From the NCBI GenBank assembly GCA_038316335.1, contig JBBQAM010000001.1, positions 1 through 64,000 of the forward strand: 64,000 nt of DNA. The letters run 5' to 3'. The notes under the pieces were generated by a model. That model had not been told where the DNA came from. It saw nothing but the letters and a program-made list of their open reading frames with translations, and did no database searches. The first letter of the stretch is position 1; each line of letters begins with the position of its first letter. Shown in pieces: positions 1-8,650 of this stretch. Position numbers and translations under genes: made by a program. Source of the DNA: JALHST01 sp038316335. GTDB taxonomy: Bacteria; Bacteroidota; Bacteroidia; Flavobacteriales; Flavobacteriaceae.

Positions 1-342
1 CACCGGACCACTTGAAGGGCCGTAAGTGTGACGGTGCATATCAATCCAAATACCTCCATCATACCAGTCACCCCCTTTTTGGGTAACTGCCATTTCATCA
101 GAGGAAACCGATTGTACCGACCAGTAGCCGCCATGGTTGGCACTACCGGCATCCCGCAATTTACCAAATGCTGCAGAAAGGGCATCGGCCGGGCCGGGCC
201 CTCCACCTTCGAAGGATGTTGTCGGTATATCAACGGTGAAAGGTTGCGTTACCGATCCTTGAAGGTCCTCATCCAAATTTGTGCAAGAGACTGCGAAGAG
301 CAATCCTGTACTAATTATAGTTGCTTTTAATATATTTTTCAT
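1..342 (-). CDS. SusD/RagB-family outer-membrane lipoprotein, N-terminal part
   Basis: This gene runs off the left edge, so only the first 114 codons are visible, reading leftward from the ATG at 342. The product begins with a lipoprotein signal ending in a lipobox (FAVSC, Cys near residue 20) followed by acidic residues, as in surface-exported Bacteroidota lipoproteins. The mature start (DEDLQGSVTQPF) and a region with GGYWSVQSVSSDE are typical of SusD glycan-binding partners. It starts 10 bases after the susC stop, so the two are an operon and should form the substrate-capturing lid and TonB-dependent channel of one importer. The neighbouring GH65 and GH13 genes suggest an alpha-glucan ligand. 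The family call rests on context and the N-terminus, because the TPR-rich core is outside the window. Confidence 0.85.
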   Translation of the reverse strand, partial: MKNILKATIISTGLLFAVSCTNLDEDLQGSVTQPFTVDIPTTSFEGGGPGPADALSAAFGKLRDAGSANHGGYWSVQSVSSDEMAVTQKGGDWYDGGIWIDMHRHTYGPSSGPV

Positions 343-352
343 TGCTTTTTTT

Positions 353-3313
353 TTAAAAGTTAAGATTAAGTCCCAACGTAAAGGTACGGGCCGCAAAATA
401 ATTATTACGACGATCAATACCAGGAGCTAATGGATCAGAACCAAGGGCGCCAAAAGCACCAATTCCTGTTTCTCCAACATCTACAAGTTGGGGTTCAGGA
501 TCTGCACCCGTATAGCCGGTTATGGTAAACAGATTCTGCCCACTTGCCGTCAATCGTACTCCCTTGATATATTTATTTTCTTTTACATCAAAGGTATACC
601 CTATGGAAAGGTTATCCAATTTAAAGAAATCGGCCTTTTCAACATATAGCGAGCTAAACTGCGCATTGGTTATCGAAGGATCTGCATATTTGGTGTTGAC
701 AAAGTTATAGGAACCCTGACTACCAACCCTCGGTTCGTAAAATGCCCTGAAGGTGTTGATCAAACTATGACCAAAGGCCCCTCTGAAAAAGGCGTTTATA
801 TCGAATTTTCCGATGGTCAATTGGTTGGTCCAACCCATTTCAAAGTCTGGTATACCAGAACCTAAATCAGCAAAATCCCCATCTTCGGCCAACGCTTGAT
901 CCTGTCCGGTGTTCAAGACGCCATCTCCATTGACGTCTGCCAATACCTGGCTGCCATCTACGACTTCTCCCGTAAATACCGGGCCCCAAATCTGTCCGAT
1001 TTTCTCCCCTACGGCCACACGTATCATCGAGGTCGAGTTTTGTCCAGGAGACCCTAAGTCCGCTCTTACTTGCTGCGGGGTCGTAAATTCTTTTAAGACG
1101 GTCGAATAGGTCGAAAAATTAATTCCGGTATTATACGATATCCTATCTTGTTTGATAACATCGTAATTTACGGCGAGCTCCAAACCATTGGTCTGCATCC
1201 TTCCGGCATTTTGGTACTGCGAATCAAAGCCATCCAAGTTTTCAATGGTAGTGGCTAAAATGAAGTCCCTAACATTCCGGGTATATAGGTCCAAGGTGGC
1301 GTTCAAACGTCCCGACCCAAATTCGATTCCGAAGTTGGTCTCCGCTTTTTCCTCCCATTTGAGGTCAGGGTTCGCCTTAAAGGCAGGAATAGCCGCCAAT
1401 CGGGAACCATTATCCGCATATTGGTTTTGCGAAAGTCCATAGTCTGGTGGCAAGGCACCGGTTACCCCATACCCTAAGCGTATCTTTAAAAGATTGACAT
1501 TATTAAGTTTAAGGTAGTGGTTCAAATCGGCCCCGATACCAGCCGCAGGAAAGGTACCCCACTTTTTATCGATACCAAATCTTGAGGAACCTTCGCGCCG
1601 TACCGAGGCGTTAAAAAATATGGCATCATCAAAGGTGGCACTGGCCCGACCAAAATAGGCGATGATCCGATCATCGGGCCATTCATTGCTACTATAATCA
1701 GCAAATCCGGCATTGTCCAAATCAGAAGACCATTGTAAGGCGTTTACATATCGTAGCGCATCGTTCGGAAACCCTCCAGCGGACAGTGAGTAATTGAACT
1801 GATTCTGTTGCTGCCAGGAATACCCCGCGGTCACTGACAAGTTAACCCGTTGCGCAAAGTTTGTATTATAAGTGGTGTAGGCCTCTAATAATTTAAAATT
1901 GCGTTCTTCGGTATACAAGGAGGCACGTCCTTTTCGAATTGGGCTGGTAGCGTTTCCAAGGTATAAGGCCGTAGTCGGACTATAGCCTTTGGCATTCGAT
2001 TTACTGGTTTGTTGTGAAAAGAGGACGTTGACATCCCAGTTGTCCATGATGTCATAGTTAAAGTTGGCACTGTATACAAATTCGTCCTTTGTTCCTAAAT
2101 TCGAACTTTGTTTTACAATGGAGACCGGATTAAAACTGTCGAACAAGCCTAGGGTCTCGAAAAACCCACCATACGAAGCGCCATCAAATGGGAATGGGGA
2201 AGCATCAGCATAAATTGGTGCTGTGGGGTTGTATAGCAGCCCGTAGCGCAAGCCCTCGTTAAAACTAAAATTACTATTTCGTTTCGTATACGAGGCATCA
2301 AAATCGATGCGTAACTTATCGTTGAAGGTTCGGGTACTTAAGTTCGCCCGGGTATTGTATTGCTTAAAACCGGAATTGTATAAAATTCCCTGCTCTTCCC
2401 TAAAGTTGCCGGAAACACGATACGTCGTTTTACCATCACCTCCTGAAACGGCAACATTGTTTATTTTGCTAGAACCATTGATCGTTACAGCCTCCAACCA
2501 ATCGGTCTTTGAACCAAGATCAACACCGCCAGCGGCTATAAACTCATCCGCAGACATTACGGGTAAAAGGTGCGCAGCAGAAGAAACGGCCAATTGTCCG
2601 TTATATTCTACCTTAACATCCCCAGCTTTCCCGCTTTTCGTGGTTACTAAAATGACCCCACTGGATCCCCGTGTACCATAAATCGCAGCAGCCGAACCAT
2701 CTTTAAGGACGGTTATGGTTTCGATGTCGTTCGGATCCACGTTGTTCAACGAGGCCCCGACCACTCCGTCGATTACTACCAAGGGAGATGAGTTGGCGCC
2801 AACCGTAGAAATACCACGTAAACGAACTACGGGATCTACGTTGGGGTTACCACCTTTATTGTAAATGGTCAGACCTGCCACTTTACCTTGTAGCAAATTG
2901 GCTGCCGTGTTAACGACCCCCTTATTGAATTCCTCTTCGCCGACCTTCGTTATGGAAGACGTAATTTCCTTCTTGGCTTGTGAACCATATCCGGTAACCA
3001 CAACTTCCTGAAGGGCCTCAGCATCTTCCTCTAAAGTCACATCAATTGAAGTTTTCCCGGCCACGGCGATTTCGAAGGTCTTGTAGCCGATATAACTGAT
3101 CACCAAAGTAGCGTTATCGGCCACATTGTTTAAGGCAAAAAGACCATCAAAGTCGGTCTGGGTGCCATTGGTCGTCCCTTTTACTACGACGCTTGCGCCT
3201 GGCAAGGGACCATTGGCGTCCCTAACTGATCCGGACACCTCTTGTGCCTGCGTGGACCCAAAGCATAGAAATGCCCCTAGCACCAACAGGCTTTTTAGTA
3301 GTGTAATCTTCAT
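353..3313 (-). CDS. SusC/RagA-family TonB-dependent outer-membrane receptor
   Basis: This 986-residue protein is an outer-membrane channel that imports oligosaccharides using TonB energy. It has a signal peptide ending in STQAQ, then a carboxypeptidase-regulatory-like beta-sandwich domain (about 24-100). A TonB-box-like stretch (EVVVTGYGSQ) follows, then the plug domain (about 110-220) with the SusC signature GTRGSSGVILVTTKSG, and a 22-strand-type barrel ending in an aromatic residue (GLNLNF). The length is normal for the family. It heads an operon with the SusD gene and faces a LacI-type regulator across 600 bases, a common arrangement for maltodextrin loci in Flavobacteriia. The substrate is inferred from neighbours, not from the sequence of the receptor. 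Confidence 0.95.
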   Translation of the reverse strand: MKITLLKSLLVLGAFLCFGSTQAQEVSGSVRDANGPLPGASVVVKGTTNGTQTDFDGLFALNNVADNATLVISYIGYKTFEIAVAGKTSIDVTLEEDAEALQEVVVTGYGSQAKKEITSSITKVGEEEFNKGVVNTAANLLQGKVAGLTIYNKGGNPNVDPVVRLRGISTVGANSSPLVVIDGVVGASLNNVDPNDIETITVLKDGSAAAIYGTRGSSGVILVTTKSGKAGDVKVEYNGQLAVSSAAHLLPVMSADEFIAAGGVDLGSKTDWLEAVTINGSSKINNVAVSGGDGKTTYRVSGNFREEQGILYNSGFKQYNTRANLSTRTFNDKLRIDFDASYTKRNSNFSFNEGLRYGLLYNPTAPIYADASPFPFDGASYGGFFETLGLFDSFNPVSIVKQSSNLGTKDEFVYSANFNYDIMDNWDVNVLFSQQTSKSNAKGYSPTTALYLGNATSPIRKGRASLYTEERNFKLLEAYTTYNTNFAQRVNLSVTAGYSWQQQNQFNYSLSAGGFPNDALRYVNALQWSSDLDNAGFADYSSNEWPDDRIIAYFGRASATFDDAIFFNASVRREGSSRFGIDKKWGTFPAAGIGADLNHYLKLNNVNLLKIRLGYGVTGALPPDYGLSQNQYADNGSRLAAIPAFKANPDLKWEEKAETNFGIEFGSGRLNATLDLYTRNVRDFILATTIENLDGFDSQYQNAGRMQTNGLELAVNYDVIKQDRISYNTGINFSTYSTVLKEFTTPQQVRADLGSPGQNSTSMIRVAVGEKIGQIWGPVFTGEVVDGSQVLADVNGDGVLNTGQDQALAEDGDFADLGSGIPDFEMGWTNQLTIGKFDINAFFRGAFGHSLINTFRAFYEPRVGSQGSYNFVNTKYADPSITNAQFSSLYVEKADFFKLDNLSIGYTFDVKENKYIKGVRLTASGQNLFTITGYTGADPEPQLVDVGETGIGAFGALGSDPLAPGIDRRNNYFAARTFTLGLNLNF

Positions 3314-3407
3314 AAAGAGTTAATTTAAGTTGAGTTAATTTAATTACAAGCGTTAAAAATATGTAAAAATGCTGTTAAAATTCTTCAGTAGCAATGTTAA
3401 TAAATTA

Positions 3408-3421
3408 CGAAAACGGTTTCG
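3408..3421. promoter_or_regulatory. Candidate LacI-family operator
   Basis: The 14-mer CGAAAACGGTTTCG is a near-perfect palindrome with arms CGAAA/TTTCG around a central CG, the classic symmetry of LacI/PurR-family operators. It lies about 95 bases upstream of the susC start, between that gene and the divergent LacI-type regulator. Binding by that regulator is inference. If the -7 element at 3526-3533 is used, the site would lie downstream of the start of transcription. Confidence 0.55.
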
Positions 3422-3525
3422 TGTTAATAACTTTTAGAATATGCGACTTTAACAATTGTACAATAAGAAATTTATAAATTTCCTAATTCTATCAGCAGTT
3501 GAACGTTGCTTATTAAGCATATTGA

Positions 3526-3533
3526 CAAATATA
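3526..3533 (-). promoter_or_regulatory. Candidate -7 element for susC-susD
   Basis: On the minus strand this reads TATATTTG, matching the Bacteroidota -7 consensus TAnnTTTG. No good TTG-type -33 element is visible at the usual spacing, and the implied leader is about 210 bases, so this is tentative. Confidence 0.3.
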
Positions 3534-3663
3534 ACACTTTTTTCTTAACATTAATTTTATTAACATTTTAAGAGAATATTATGGTAAATTATAAAAATAA
3601 GTGAGATTTCTTCATCTTGCAGATTTAATACTTAAATTTCATCAATTTATAGTATTCATAAAA

Positions 3664-3680
3664 AATCGTTCAAAACGATT
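3664..3680. repeat. Perfect inverted repeat, possible second operator
   Basis: AATCGTT and AACGATT form a perfect 7-base inverted repeat around CAA. It sits in the divergent susC/LacI region and could be an additional regulator-binding site. It has no T-run and so does not look like a terminator. Confidence 0.35.
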
Positions 3681-3911
3681 GTGGAATGTTAGGCATGTAA
3701 ATTCGTGCCAGATCAGTGGGATCCAAGAGAGGATTACTGCGGCCAATAAAGTAAATTAATGCGTTCTCAACGTTTCAAATCACACTCCTTTAACTAGAGT
3801 GCCGTCGATTACAACGATTATCAAACTGTAAACCAACTATAAGACAACCCTGATTTGGCCAATGTTTATAGTATGGCATGATTCTATTCAAGGGGCTTCA
3901 TTTTATAAAAT

Positions 3912-4955
3912 GTGTATTTACAACAAGTTTTGAAAAGAAAAATCACACTCAAACATATTGCCAGGGAATTGGGGGTTTCGATATCTACGGTATCCAAAGC
4001 CCTAAAAAACAGTAATGAAATAAGTAGGGATACCAAGGAAAAGGTACAGGCATTTGCAAAGTTATATAACTATAAGCCCAATAATATTGCGATAAGTCTT
4101 AAGAATAAACAGACGAAGAATATCGGGGTGATTATTCCCAACATCGTGCACCATTTTTTTACCACGGTCTTCAGGGGCATCGAAAATTATGCCGGGACCC
4201 GTGGATACAACGTAGTGGTCTGTGTTTCCGATGAGTCTTTTGACAAAGAAGTTATCAATATGGAAATGCTGGCCAACGGCAGTGTTGATGGGTTTATCAT
4301 GTCACTTTCAGCGGAAACGCAGGCCAGGAACGATTTTGCACATTTGAAAGAGGTCACCGAACAGGGGATTCCCCTAGTGCTCTTTGATCGGATCACTGAT
4401 AACATCGATTGCGATAAGGTAATTATCAATGATAAACAAATAGCATTTAAAGCGGTTTCTACATTAATTGCCGATAATAGGAAGCATGTTGCCTTAATCA
4501 CGACAGATACGTATTTTAATGTCAGTAGATTTCGTGGTGAAGGCTACAAGGAGGCTTTGCAGGTAGCAGGCATCCTATATGATGAGAATTTAATTTTAAC
4601 CTTGCCGTATGATGAAATCGATGAAAATGTAATACGGTACTTTTTTCAAAATACAAAGATCGATGCCGTATTATGTGTCAATGAAATATTTGCGGTACTC
4701 GCTATGGGAATTGCCCAGGAACTTGGGCATCGCGTTCCAGAAGACATCGCGTTTATTGGTTTTACCGACGGATTGTTATCTAAATATGTGCGCCCTTCCC
4801 TTACGACCATTGCCCAACACGGCGAAAAGATGGGCGAAATGGCTGCACAAATGTTGATTGAAAAAATAGAGAATGAACCAATCGATGAAAGGGAAACCTA
4901 TTGTACCAAAGTAATAGAGGCGACAATCATTGAGCGGGCTTCGACGGGGAATTAG
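3912..4955 (+). CDS. LacI-family transcriptional regulator
   Basis: This is a sugar-responsive DNA-binding repressor or activator of about 347 residues. The N-terminal LacI helix-turn-helix is clear (ITLKHIARELGVSISTVSKA), followed by the hinge (YKPNNIAISL) and a periplasmic-binding-protein-like ligand domain (from IGVIIPNI, with DGFIMSLS and IAFIGFTDG). An in-frame stop lies just upstream, so the start must be GTG at 3912 or TTG at 3930. The latter gives MKRKITLKHIA and matches many homologues better. It is divergent from susC and precedes pgmB, GH65 and GH13, so it most likely controls this alpha-glucan locus. The effector is unknown. Confidence 0.93.
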   Translation: MYLQQVLKRKITLKHIARELGVSISTVSKALKNSNEISRDTKEKVQAFAKLYNYKPNNIAISLKNKQTKNIGVIIPNIVHHFFTTVFRGIENYAGTRGYNVVVCVSDESFDKEVINMEMLANGSVDGFIMSLSAETQARNDFAHLKEVTEQGIPLVLFDRITDNIDCDKVIINDKQIAFKAVSTLIADNRKHVALITTDTYFNVSRFRGEGYKEALQVAGILYDENLILTLPYDEIDENVIRYFFQNTKIDAVLCVNEIFAVLAMGIAQELGHRVPEDIAFIGFTDGLLSKYVRPSLTTIAQHGEKMGEMAAQMLIEKIENEPIDERETYCTKVIEATIIERASTGN

Positions 4956-5137
4956 ATTTCATTCATAATGGTTGTGTTCTGCAATATGGTTACGATAGGA
5001 AATTTAAACAATATATGGGATTATTGCCCAAAGACCACAAAACAAGAATTCCTTGACGCACATAATAAAAGCGCCATAAATAAAGTAAGAACAAACTCAA
5101 AAAGTACCATCAACAATTCTGTGATATTCAAAAGCCC

Positions 5138-5806
5138 ATGAAAAAAATTGGATTTATTTTTGATTTGGACGGTGTTATCGTCGATACCGCAAAATACCAT
5201 TATCGGGCCTGGAAAACATTGGCAGACGAACTCGGTATACCATTTTCAGAAGAACAAAATGAACAATTCAAGGGGGTAAGTAGAAAAAGATGTCTTGAGA
5301 TACTCTTAGACATGGGGGAAATAAAAGCTTCACAAAATCAAAAAGATGCGTGGTTGAAAGAAAAAAACGAAGCGTATCTGAACTATATTCAAAATATGGA
5401 TACTTCGGAGATTCTTCCTGATGTGATTAAGGTCCTTGACCATCTAAAGGATTCGAGAATACCAATGGCATTGGGATCGGCCAGTAAAAATGCCCGCCCG
5501 ATTTTGGAAAAGGTCAAATTATTGACGTATTTTGATGCCATAGTCGACGGAAATAGTGTGACCAAGGCGAAACCAGATCCAGAAGTCTTCATGATCGCAG
5601 CTAAAAATTTGGAGGCAGCACCTTTAAATTGTGTCGTTTTTGAGGATGCTCTGGCTGGTATAGCCGCAGCCAATACCGCAGGGATGATCAGTATCGGTAT
5701 CGGGGAGGCCGAAGTTCTTTCGGAGGCCAACTACAATTTCGAGAATTTCACACAAATAGATATTGATTTTTTGAATACATTAATCGCAGAATTGAGTAAA
5801 AGATGA
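5138..5806 (+). CDS. pgmB: Beta-phosphoglucomutase (HAD family)
   Basis: This enzyme interconverts beta-glucose 1-phosphate and glucose 6-phosphate in the cytoplasm. The 222-residue protein has HAD motif I FDLDGVIVDTAKYH with nucleophile Asp9 and acid/base Asp11. It also has the beta-PGM cap segment FKGVSRKRCLEILL, motif II GSASKNA, and motif III/IV KAKPDPEVF with VVFEDALAGI. It lies directly before the GH65 phosphorylase gene, whose product is beta-glucose 1-phosphate, so the two should act in sequence to feed maltose into glycolysis. No maltose permease gene lies between it and the regulator, although many flavobacterial loci have one. Confidence 0.95.
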   Translation: MKKIGFIFDLDGVIVDTAKYHYRAWKTLADELGIPFSEEQNEQFKGVSRKRCLEILLDMGEIKASQNQKDAWLKEKNEAYLNYIQNMDTSEILPDVIKVLDHLKDSRIPMALGSASKNARPILEKVKLLTYFDAIVDGNSVTKAKPDPEVFMIAAKNLEAAPLNCVVFEDALAGIAAANTAGMISIGIGEAEVLSEANYNFENFTQIDIDFLNTLIAELSKR

Positions 5807-5887
5807 TAGTGAGTGCCATAATGTATTCGGAATATCGAGCATGTGTTTATCCTTTGAATTCAATTATATGACATGGCAGAAGTATCC

Positions 5888-5895
5888 TACTTTTG
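5888..5895 (+). promoter_or_regulatory. Candidate -7 element upstream of the GH65 gene
   Basis: TACTTTTG matches TAnnTTTG and lies about 67 bases before the GH65 start. A TTTG occurs further upstream but at about 31 bases spacing, which is too far for a standard -33 element. It suggests that GH65 may also be transcribed on its own. Confidence 0.35.
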
Positions 5896-5962
5896 CTACA
5901 ATTAAATTATGATTAATGCCCGAACGTATCGCCAAGGGCCTCATCACATAAATTAGCATCAA

Positions 5963-8284
5963 ATGAACCAAGATTATATTAAACCAAGTGAATGGTCGAT
6001 CATCGAAGAAGGATTTGATAAAGAAAACGTCAAGTCATCGGAAAGCCTCTTTAGTATTGGCAACGGAGCGATGGGTCAACGGGCCAATTTCGAGGAACAG
6101 TATTCAGGACCAACATTTCAAGGAAGTTATATCGCGGGGGTATACTATCCAGATAAAACACGTGTAGGCTGGTGGAAAAATGGGTATCCCGAATATTTTG
6201 CCAAAGTGCTGAATGCCCCGAATTGGATTGGGATCAATGTCCTTGCGAATGGTGAGGAACTCGATCTCAACACCTGTACAGCTGTAGGCGATTTTCGTAG
6301 GGAGCTGAATATGCAAGAAGGTTGGTACCGTCGTGATTTTTTGGCTACTATGCCCAATGCTGTAAAATTGAAGGTTAGCAGTACGCGACTTCTTAGTTTA
6401 GATCTCGATGAGCTGGGGGCCATCAAATATGAAATCACACCCGTTAACGAAGATGTAGAAATTTCTTATAAACCTTATTTAGATAGTGGCATACAGAACG
6501 AGGACTCCAATTGGGATGATAAATTCTGGAATACGACCCAACTGACATCCGAAGGACAACAGGCATTTATTGAGTCCCATACAATGAAGACCAACTTCGG
6601 CACGTGTACCTTTATGGAATCGCATCTGTATTACCAAGGAAAAAAAGTGGCAAAAATACCCGTTGTAACGAAAAAAGAGCTTTGGGTGGGCCATGAATAT
6701 AGCCAAAAAGTCAAGAAAGGGGAAACTATTTGTCTCTATAAATTCGGAGGATATACCGTATCCCGAAACCACAAAGTAGCAGAATTGGTGAATGCCGCAA
6801 AAACCGCACTCAAACAGGCAACGGAGCTGGGTTTTGAAGCCTTATTGGAAAAACAGAAACAATCCTGGGGAAAAATCTGGGAGATGAGCGATATTACGAT
6901 AACCGGTGATATCAAAGCACAACAGGGCATTCGATTCAATATTTTTCAATTGAACCAGACGTATTTGGGCAAAGATTCCCGACTGAATATTGGGCCAAAA
7001 GGATTTACAGGTGAAAAGTATGGGGGAAGTACCTATTGGGACACCGAGGCATATTGCCTTCCTTTTTATATGGCGACCAAAAATCAGAAAGTCGCAAGAA
7101 ATCTTCTAAAATATCGCTACAACCATTTAGAAAAGGCGATTGAAAACGCCAAAAAACTGGGATTCATCAATGGGGCTGCCTTTTATCCATTCGTGACCAT
7201 GAATGGCGAGGAGTGCCATAATGAATGGGAAATTACCTTTGAGGAAATCCATAGAACAGGGGCCATTGCGTTTGCTATCTTTAATTATTACCGATTTACT
7301 GGCGATTACACCTACATACCCGATATGGGCTTAGAGGTTTTAATCGGAATTGCCCGTTTCTGGGAGCAACGTGCCACATTTTCTACCCAAAAGAACAAAT
7401 ATGTCATTTTAGGGGTTACCGGACCCAATGAATACGAGAACAACATTAATAATAATTTCTATACGAACTATTTAGGTCGCTGGTGTCTCAATTTTGCATT
7501 AGAACAGCTACAAAAAGTAAAAGATGGTTATCCTGAGGATTATCATCGCATTATCGGGCTTACCAAATTGACCGAAAAGGAAACGGAAAAATGGAAAAAA
7601 GTAGCAAAGAATATGTATTTTCCATTTTCTGAAGAACATGGCATCTACCTGCAGCAGGACAACTTTTTGGACAAGGAATTGATACCTGTGGCCAATCTCC
7701 CCAAATCACAGCGGCCCATCAATCAGAAATGGAGTTGGGACCGTATTTTGCGCTCCCCTTACATTAAGCAGGCCGATACCCTGCAGGCCTTTTATATCTT
7801 TGAGGCTGATTTCACCTTGGAAGAACTGGAGCGACATTTTGATTTCTATGAACCTTTTACGGTACATGAATCCTCACTTTCACCTTGTGTTCATTGTATA
7901 CAGGCCGCTAAATTGAATCGAATGGAACAGGCCTACCAATTTTACCTGCGCACTTCCCGATTAGATTTGGATGATTACAACAAGGAGGTCGAGGAGGGTC
8001 TGCACATTACTTCGATGGCAGGTACTTGGATGAGCATCGTGGAAGGTTTTGCCGGGATGCGGATCGTAGAGGACAAACTTTCATTTACACCTAGGATTCC
8101 CAAACAATGGAAGGGGTATTCATTCAAAATAAATTTTAGGAAGCGCATCCTGAAAGTTTCGGTGAGCGCGTCCGAAACGAGATTTGAATTGGATGGTAAA
8201 GAAGAAATCAGTATTCGAGTCAATGGCAGTAGAGTGGCCATTTCGCCGAATAATGAGACCGTACACAAAAATGGGCAAGCATAA
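5963..8284 (+). CDS. Glycoside hydrolase family 65 phosphorylase, probably maltose phosphorylase
   Basis: GH65 enzymes phosphorolyse alpha-glucosides such as maltose, releasing beta-glucose 1-phosphate and glucose. The 773-residue protein has the N-terminal beta-sandwich (about 1-270), the (alpha/alpha)6 catalytic domain (about 320-690) and the small C-terminal sheet domain. The motif VTGPNEYENN places the general acid at Glu490, matching the position known in Lactobacillus maltose phosphorylase (Glu487). Other family landmarks are YWDTEAYCLPF and GEECHNEWEITFEEIHR. There is no signal peptide, so it is cytoplasmic. Pairing with pgmB supports maltose as substrate, but trehalose, kojibiose and nigerose phosphorylases share the fold and cannot be excluded. 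Confidence 0.92.
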   Translation: MNQDYIKPSEWSIIEEGFDKENVKSSESLFSIGNGAMGQRANFEEQYSGPTFQGSYIAGVYYPDKTRVGWWKNGYPEYFAKVLNAPNWIGINVLANGEELDLNTCTAVGDFRRELNMQEGWYRRDFLATMPNAVKLKVSSTRLLSLDLDELGAIKYEITPVNEDVEISYKPYLDSGIQNEDSNWDDKFWNTTQLTSEGQQAFIESHTMKTNFGTCTFMESHLYYQGKKVAKIPVVTKKELWVGHEYSQKVKKGETICLYKFGGYTVSRNHKVAELVNAAKTALKQATELGFEALLEKQKQSWGKIWEMSDITITGDIKAQQGIRFNIFQLNQTYLGKDSRLNIGPKGFTGEKYGGSTYWDTEAYCLPFYMATKNQKVARNLLKYRYNHLEKAIENAKKLGFINGAAFYPFVTMNGEECHNEWEITFEEIHRTGAIAFAIFNYYRFTGDYTYIPDMGLEVLIGIARFWEQRATFSTQKNKYVILGVTGPNEYENNINNNFYTNYLGRWCLNFALEQLQKVKDGYPEDYHRIIGLTKLTEKETEKWKKVAKNMYFPFSEEHGIYLQQDNFLDKELIPVANLPKSQRPINQKWSWDRILRSPYIKQADTLQAFYIFEADFTLEELERHFDFYEPFTVHESSLSPCVHCIQAAKLNRMEQAYQFYLRTSRLDLDDYNKEVEEGLHITSMAGTWMSIVEGFAGMRIVEDKLSFTPRIPKQWKGYSFKINFRKRILKVSVSASETRFELDGKEEISIRVNGSRVAISPNNETVHKNGQA

Positions 8285-8650
8285 CGACCGACTGCGAAAA
8301 TTTTATTAAAACCCATAGCTTTAAAGCAGCTTTTTACCCACCTCTAAGAGGCGAAGGCAGTTTTGATAGGATGATCCTTGAAATATTCATAAAACAGAAA
8401 TTGAAACCGAAGTTAGGGTTTTGAAATTTCCAGCAATGTACGCGGACGGGGCCTGAGGGGTTGAAGGCATTTGTAATTGCGAAGATACGCCATTGAAAAT
8501 AGGTGTTTCGGAAGTTTTTGGGCCCAAGGTCGCCCTTTCTAAATGGTACATTCAAATTTTATGCGCAAACTGACAACTGTATCCAAATGGCCAATACGAA
8601 CACGTACGCAGCGAATGGCATATGCAATACATTATATCCCAACAAAAAAT
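8285..8650 (+). other. Intergenic stretch between GH65 and GH13
   Basis: These 366 bases hold no convincing gene. A frame open from 8543 joins the GH13 gene in phase, but it is better explained as chance because the lipoprotein signal begins at 8651. No TAnnTTTG element or strong terminator is visible. Confidence 0.5.

Larger units (their letters stand above)
3314..3911. other. Intergenic control region between susC and the LacI gene
   Basis: This 598-base AT-rich divergent region contains no convincing coding frame. It holds a LacI-type near-palindrome (3408-3421), a candidate minus-strand -7 element (3526-3533) and a perfect 7-base inverted repeat (3664-3680). No clear TAnnTTTG element was found for the rightward regulator gene. 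Confidence 0.6.

Noticed and set aside
4956..5137. A possible missing permease gene between the LacI gene and pgmB
   Set aside because: The gap is only 182 bases, with no long frame. Nothing there looks like a permease remnant.
8334..8555. A 73-codon minus-strand frame between the GH65 and GH13 genes
   Set aside because: Low-complexity composition, no plausible signals, and it opposes the operon direction.
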